Assembly (NCBI GenBank): GCA_002316835.1
Contig: DCEG01000002.1
Location: 6,545-12,749, forward strand
Direction: 5' to 3'
DNA from: Bacteroidales bacterium UBA1035
GTDB taxonomy: Bacteria; Bacteroidota; Bacteroidia; Bacteroidales; Dysgonomonadaceae
Length of the DNA: 6,205 bases
The notes beneath the pieces were generated by a model. The model was not told the origin of the DNA. It worked only from the letters and a program-made list of their open reading frames with translations, and searched no databases. Positions 1 through 3,340 of the stretch are shown piece by piece (position 1 is the stretch's first letter; the number at the start of each line of letters is the position of its first letter). The translations under genes and the position numbers were made by a program.

Positions 1-75
1 CTTTGGATTATTACGCTCGCATTTGATTTACTGCTGTTTTTCGGTTTAATGATCTTAGCCTATCAATTCAGATGA
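1..75 (+). CDS. C-terminal end of an integral membrane protein (partial, 5' end outside window)
   Basis: Frame 1 is open from the first base and ends at the TGA at 73-75, giving 24 visible residues. They are almost wholly hydrophobic (LWIITLAFDLLLFFGLMILA, then YQFR), so this is a last transmembrane helix with a short polar tail. The stop overlaps the start of the next gene by ATGA, which suggests translational coupling and one operon with the ATPase. By inference the protein could be a membrane partner of that ATPase, but 24 residues are too few to name a family, and a small unrelated membrane protein is equally possible. Confidence 0.65.
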   Translation, partial: LWIITLAFDLLLFFGLMILAYQFR

Positions 76-728
76 AACACACGTTGGAAATAAGCGGAAT
101 GCGGTTGTTATTCGGAGAAAGGCTTATTCTCTCGGATGTTTACCTGAGAATTGAAACCGGAGATGCTATTGGACTTTTGGGCAGAAACGGATGTGGAAAA
201 ACGTGTTTGATGCGCGGCGCTTACGGAACATTGAAGTGTGAAAAGTCCGTCATTATCGATGATATTTCGCTTTATGAAGCCTACAAAAAGCCCGATTTGA
301 TGCAATACCTGCCGCAACATCACTTCATTCCAAAATGGCTCACGTTGAAACGGGTTTTTCGTGATTTTGGTATCGATTTTATACCTTTTTCAGAATTGTT
401 TCCGGTATTTCAACATCGGGAAAATACAAAAATCGGTCATCTTTCGGGCGGAATGTATCGACTGGTGGAATTATACGTTATCATCAAATCCGATACGAAA
501 TTTGTGTTGCTCGATGAGCCTTTCACGCACATCAGTCCCGTGCAAATAGAAACTATTCAGTCCGTTATTGAAGAAGAGCGTTCCCGCAAAGGTTTTTTGA
601 TTACCGACCACCTGTTTAAACGTATTCAGGAATCTTGCAATCAAACGTACTTGCTCCTAAACGGGAAAACCCATACGGTGGAAAACGAAAACGATTTGAA
701 AAGGTTGGGATATGTTTCTTTTGAATAG
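72..728 (+). CDS. ABC-type ATP-binding protein, substrate unknown
   Basis: This is a single nucleotide-binding domain of 218 residues, at the short end for ABC ATPases. The motifs appear in order: aromatic A-loop candidate F14, Walker A GRNGCGKT at 37-44, Q-loop Q82 in LPQHH, signature LSGG at 124-127, Walker B FVLLDE at 144-149 with catalytic E149, and H-loop H180 in LITDH. It should therefore bind and hydrolyse ATP in the cytoplasm and energise a membrane partner or another ATP-driven process. The D-loop is odd: after LDEP the sequence is FTHIS, so the usual Asp of the SALD motif is replaced by Ser155. The start at 72 is chosen because it overlaps the previous stop (ATGA) and leaves a normal first strand before the A-loop; Met11 would cut that strand. 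No Shine-Dalgarno sequence is seen. No substrate-specific feature is visible and no symbol is justified. An ABC-F protein is excluded because there is only one ATPase domain. Confidence 0.92.
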   Translation: MKHTLEISGMRLLFGERLILSDVYLRIETGDAIGLLGRNGCGKTCLMRGAYGTLKCEKSVIIDDISLYEAYKKPDLMQYLPQHHFIPKWLTLKRVFRDFGIDFIPFSELFPVFQHRENTKIGHLSGGMYRLVELYVIIKSDTKFVLLDEPFTHISPVQIETIQSVIEEERSRKGFLITDHLFKRIQESCNQTYLLLNGKTHTVENENDLKRLGYVSFE

Positions 729-733
729 CGCAC

Positions 734-770
734 GGCGGTTTTGCACCGCCCTGCTCGTATTTCGTTTTTT
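734..770 (+). terminator. Possible terminator hairpin after the ABC gene
   Basis: GGCGGT (734-739) and ACCGCC (745-750) form a 6-bp GC-rich stem with a 5-base loop, starting 6 bases after the stop codon. A run of six T lies at 765-770, 14 bases past the stem, so it is not a textbook intrinsic terminator. The position between convergent genes fits transcription termination. The stem could instead be a dispersed palindromic repeat. Confidence 0.35.
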
Positions 771-772
771 CC

Positions 773-797
773 GCTAAGCGGATTGAAACCGCTGAGC
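773..797. repeat. Imperfect inverted repeat between the convergent gene ends
   Basis: GCTAAGCGG (773-781) and CCGCTGAGC (789-797) pair over 8 of 9 positions around a 7-base loop; the one mismatch is A776/G794. The inner arm can also fold as the alternative CCGC/GCGG at 771-781. It lies 11 bases beyond the pbpC stop, so it could end minus-strand transcripts. However, the minus strand reads A's and not T's after the stem, so it is not a canonical intrinsic terminator. Confidence 0.4.
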
Positions 798-807
798 AGA
801 TCAGTAA

Positions 808-3147
808 TTATTCCACTTTAAACCTGCTGACCAACGAATTTCCCATTTCATCTACTACCGTCACTACATGTTCTCCCGCATCGGGCGAAAGTTCCATTTG
901 ATGCACATCGGACGTTTCGCCGATGTATTCGTTATCCAAATGCCAGAAAACGCGTATCGAAGGATTTCGATGTGCCAGTTCAAAAACCGCTTTTCCGCGC
1001 GAACCGTCTAACTGTTTGGTGATTTTAATAATGGAGTTGGGATAAGGATAAATAAACTGCATCAACTCTCCCGATGCACCATCTCGACATTCGGGAGAAA
1101 ACGGCGGTAGCGACCGATACGCGGGATGTTGCTGCTTGTAGTACCACTCCCACGATGGCGGCAGCACAAACCACGGAACCGAACGAATTCCTCTGCCTGC
1201 AGCACAATGTTCGTAAACCCGATAACGCTCGTCTTCCGATACGTGAACAAGCTTGTGATAGTTACAAACGTTTCCCTGCACCGCTTTCATCGGAGCCAAA
1301 ATAGTATCTGCCGATGAAGGCGGACAATGCAATCCCAGCAGGCATCCGCTCTCGCGACAAACAACCACTTCCGTTAAATCGGCATAAGGCGTTTCGAACC
1401 ACGATGTAGGCGGCAACAAGTTGAACAAATCGAACATCACTTGCGCCGACGTGCGTGCGCCTGTTAATCCCGGACGGCCTTCGCCACTCGCGTTTCCCGT
1501 CCACACCGCTACTAAATATTTCGGCGTAACGCCCACCGCCCACGCATCGCGAAACCCGAAACTCGTGCCTGTCTTCCACGCCACTTTCCGCATCGAAGGG
1601 ATAAATTGCCAGTCAATTTCCTCGGGACGGTTGACGTTGGTCAGCGCTTCCAGTGTCAGCCACGCGGCACCGACACCAAACGTAGAGACGCGATTAATCG
1701 CGTCTCTATCACGCATCAGTTGAAATTCATTATTCGGTGAATCAGCAACAGCGTGCGCCATATCCGCATACGCCTGCGCTACATCCCACAACGTGCCTTC
1801 CGCGCCGCCCAAAATAAGCGAAAGTCCGTAATATTCGGCAGGGCGATTTAATGTCGGCAGTCCGGTTTTCTTCAAAAAATCGTAAAATTTAGGCACTCCG
1901 TATCGGCGCAATGAAACCACCGACGGGACATTCAGCGAACGTGCCAGCGCTTCATCGGCATGAACGGCTCCGTCGTATTGCAAACTGAAATTTTTAGGCG
2001 AAAAACCGCCCACGTTGATGGGGATATCGGGTAACAGCTCGGTAGGCAAAAGCACGCCCTCCTGCAACATAGCGCAGTAAAGAAACGGTTTAAGGATACT
2101 GCCCGTACTTCGTGGCGATTGAATAACATCCACCTGGTTTCCCGATTGCTGATTACTGAAATTTACATTTCCGATATACGAAAGGACTTCGTTTTTCTCT
2201 AAATCGACTATCAAAGCTGCCAGATTCAGGATGTTGTTTTGCGAAAACTCGGTGTTCCAGCGTTCCAACACATCGTCGGCCTGAAGCTGCAAACCTTTGT
2301 CTATGGTAGATTGCACGTGCGTTCCCGCTTGAGACAAATAAAGCCGCGTAACCAAGTGCGGAGCAATTTTGGGTAGTGGGTGCGGGGTTTCGGGCAACGG
2401 TTCGGCGGTTGCCAACGTATAATCGGTTTCAGAAATAGTACCCGCAGCAAGCAATTTTTGGAGCAAACGGTTTCGTTTGGTAAGCAATCCGTCCCGATTT
2501 TTCCCAAAGTGCATCAACGACGGCGAATTGGGTAAAACGGCCAGCGTGGCCGCTTCTGCCCACGAGAGAGAGCGGGCATCGTGCCCGAAATAACGCCAGG
2601 CAGCCGCATCAATTCCAACCACGTTTCCACCCATCGGCGCGTGGGAAGCGTACAGCGCGATAATTCGTTTTTTGGAGTGCGACAGTTCCAATCGCGTAGC
2701 GAGAATAATTTCAATAAACTTCTCGAAGTAGGTGCGTCTGTTTTTCCGCATCAACCGTACGGTTTGCATCGTGAGGGTACTTCCGCCGCTCACTACCCTT
2801 CCCGTTTTGATATTTTGCACCATCGCACGCCCCAGCGATACCGGATTCACACCGGGATGATACCGAAAATAGCGGTCTTCAAACGCCATCAGACAGGTTT
2901 TATATTTATCGGGAACGCTATCGGTTGGCGGAAATCGCCACTGCCCGTCCGATGCGATGCGCGCGCCCAACAACTCGCCGTTTCGGTCTGTAACTAATGT
3001 GCTGTAAGGCGTATCGAATAACGGACTGGGAAGGGAAAAGATGTACCAAATCAACAGGAGGGTGCTGATGAATAGGATTATTTTTTTCCATCGGTTTAGG
3101 GATAGAAATTTGTCGTATATTCGAATTTTCTTTTTCAAATCGTACAA
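808..3147 (-). CDS. pbpC: Penicillin-binding protein 1C (bifunctional peptidoglycan glycosyltransferase/transpeptidase)
   Basis: This 779-residue class A PBP is anchored by one N-terminal membrane helix (about 22-39) and acts in the periplasm; E. coli PBP1C is of similar length. The GT51 domain (about 50-245) has EDRYFRYHPGV with catalytic E90, GGSTLTMQ at 121-128, the RKNRRTYFEKFIE block, and the KKRIIALYASHAPMGGN block. The transpeptidase domain (about 305-580) has all three penicillin-binding motifs: SILK with nucleophile S350, SLN at 404-406, and KTGTS at 525-529. A cysteine-bearing segment follows (C597, C602, C608, C628, C648, C687), then a BiPBP_C-like beta domain (about 690-779). A macroglobulin gene lies upstream on the same strand, as in E. 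coli yfhM-pbpC, which suggests a joint role in envelope defence and repair. The start is uncertain: no in-frame ATG exists before Met87. TTG at 3147 is the first usable codon after an in-frame TAA at 3154-3156, and TTG at 3138 is an alternative. Residues 481-488 are encoded by a perfect palindrome that may be an inserted repeat. Confidence 0.95.
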   Translation of the reverse strand: MYDLKKKIRIYDKFLSLNRWKKIILFISTLLLIWYIFSLPSPLFDTPYSTLVTDRNGELLGARIASDGQWRFPPTDSVPDKYKTCLMAFEDRYFRYHPGVNPVSLGRAMVQNIKTGRVVSGGSTLTMQTVRLMRKNRRTYFEKFIEIILATRLELSHSKKRIIALYASHAPMGGNVVGIDAAAWRYFGHDARSLSWAEAATLAVLPNSPSLMHFGKNRDGLLTKRNRLLQKLLAAGTISETDYTLATAEPLPETPHPLPKIAPHLVTRLYLSQAGTHVQSTIDKGLQLQADDVLERWNTEFSQNNILNLAALIVDLEKNEVLSYIGNVNFSNQQSGNQVDVIQSPRSTGSILKPFLYCAMLQEGVLLPTELLPDIPINVGGFSPKNFSLQYDGAVHADEALARSLNVPSVVSLRRYGVPKFYDFLKKTGLPTLNRPAEYYGLSLILGGAEGTLWDVAQAYADMAHAVADSPNNEFQLMRDRDAINRVSTFGVGAAWLTLEALTNVNRPEEIDWQFIPSMRKVAWKTGTSFGFRDAWAVGVTPKYLVAVWTGNASGEGRPGLTGARTSAQVMFDLFNLLPPTSWFETPYADLTEVVVCRESGCLLGLHCPPSSADTILAPMKAVQGNVCNYHKLVHVSEDERYRVYEHCAAGRGIRSVPWFVLPPSWEWYYKQQHPAYRSLPPFSPECRDGASGELMQFIYPYPNSIIKITKQLDGSRGKAVFELAHRNPSIRVFWHLDNEYIGETSDVHQMELSPDAGEHVVTVVDEMGNSLVSRFKVE
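1683..1708. repeat. 26-bp perfect palindrome inside pbpC
   Basis: The half-site TAGAGACGCGATT is followed directly by its exact reverse complement, with no spacer and no mismatch. It lies in frame in pbpC and encodes RDAINRVS at residues 481-488, plus one base of each flanking codon. That places it in the transpeptidase domain between the SLN and KTG motifs, in what looks like a variable loop before the conserved GAAWLTLEAL stretch. Length and perfection make chance very unlikely. From memory, very similar GAGACGCGATTAATCGCGTCTC palindromes occur as dispersed intergenic repeats in Bacteroidota and cyanobacteria. That this copy inserted as a mobile repeat is an inference. Confidence 0.85.
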
Positions 3148-3153
3148 AGACGT

Positions 3154-3168
3154 TTATTTATCATTCAT
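3154..3168 (-). other. Four-codon open frame just before pbpC, possible former start or leader
   Basis: On the minus strand the sequence reads ATG AAT GAT AAA TAA, and its stop is only two codons before the TTG taken as the pbpC start, in the same frame. One base change in the TAA would extend pbpC upstream to this ATG and give a lysine-rich N-terminus beginning MNDK. It may be a lost start codon, a sequencing error, a tiny leader, or chance. Confidence 0.35.
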
Positions 3169-3212
3169 TGCCACTTCATTTATGGCGTGAGTTCAATGTG
3201 TTCACAAGAATA

Positions 3213-3254
3213 GGCTTTAGCCGAAATTTATCATTGTAAACTTAGGCTAAAGCC
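3213..3254. repeat. Pair of inverted 10-mers in the spacer between the macroglobulin gene and pbpC
   Basis: GGCTTTAGCC (3213-3222) and GGCTAAAGCC (3245-3254) are exact reverse complements separated by 22 bases. Each copy is also nearly self-palindromic (GGCT/AGCC around two bases). They can form a 10-bp stem in the transcript between the two genes. This fits a REP-like intergenic repeat or an mRNA stabilising/attenuating hairpin; no function is proven. Confidence 0.6.
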
Positions 3255-3265
3255 GGTTGAATTTG

Positions 3266-3308
3266 AATTTCATTCCACGAGTTAAAACTCGTGGTTATTA
3301 ATGAATTT
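3266..3308. repeat. Long hairpin, REP-like, in the spacer between the macroglobulin gene and pbpC
   Basis: The core is a perfect 9-bp stem, CCACGAGTT (3275-3283) with AACTCGTGG (3286-3294), around two bases (in practice 8 bp with a 4-base loop). It is extended by AATTTCATT (3266-3274) pairing with AATGAATTT (3300-3308) at 8 of 9 positions, with a 5-base bulge (3295-3299) on one side. The nested form is typical of dispersed palindromic units. From memory this core resembles intergenic repeats in Bacteroidota, which I cannot verify here. Confidence 0.65.
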
Positions 3309-3316
3309 AAAATCGT

Positions 3317-3335
3317 GAATCCGAAGTCGGAATTC
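3317..3335 (-). terminator. Hairpin just after the macroglobulin stop codon, possible weak terminator or repeat
   Basis: Read on the minus strand, GAATTCCGA and TCGGATTC pair around two bases with a one-base bulge, 5 bases after the stop codon. A short TTTT follows five bases later. It could partly end transcription after the macroglobulin gene, or protect the mRNA 3' end and lower pbpC expression relative to it. It may equally be one unit of the repeat cluster filling this spacer. Confidence 0.35.
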
Positions 3336-3340
3336 GTAAA

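Noticed and set aside
3148..3260. Bacteroides-type promoter (TAnnTTTG with an upstream TTG element) for pbpC on the minus strand
   Set aside because: Only near matches such as TATTCTTG and TAAGTTTA were found, with no convincing upstream element at the right distance, so a separate promoter is not supported.
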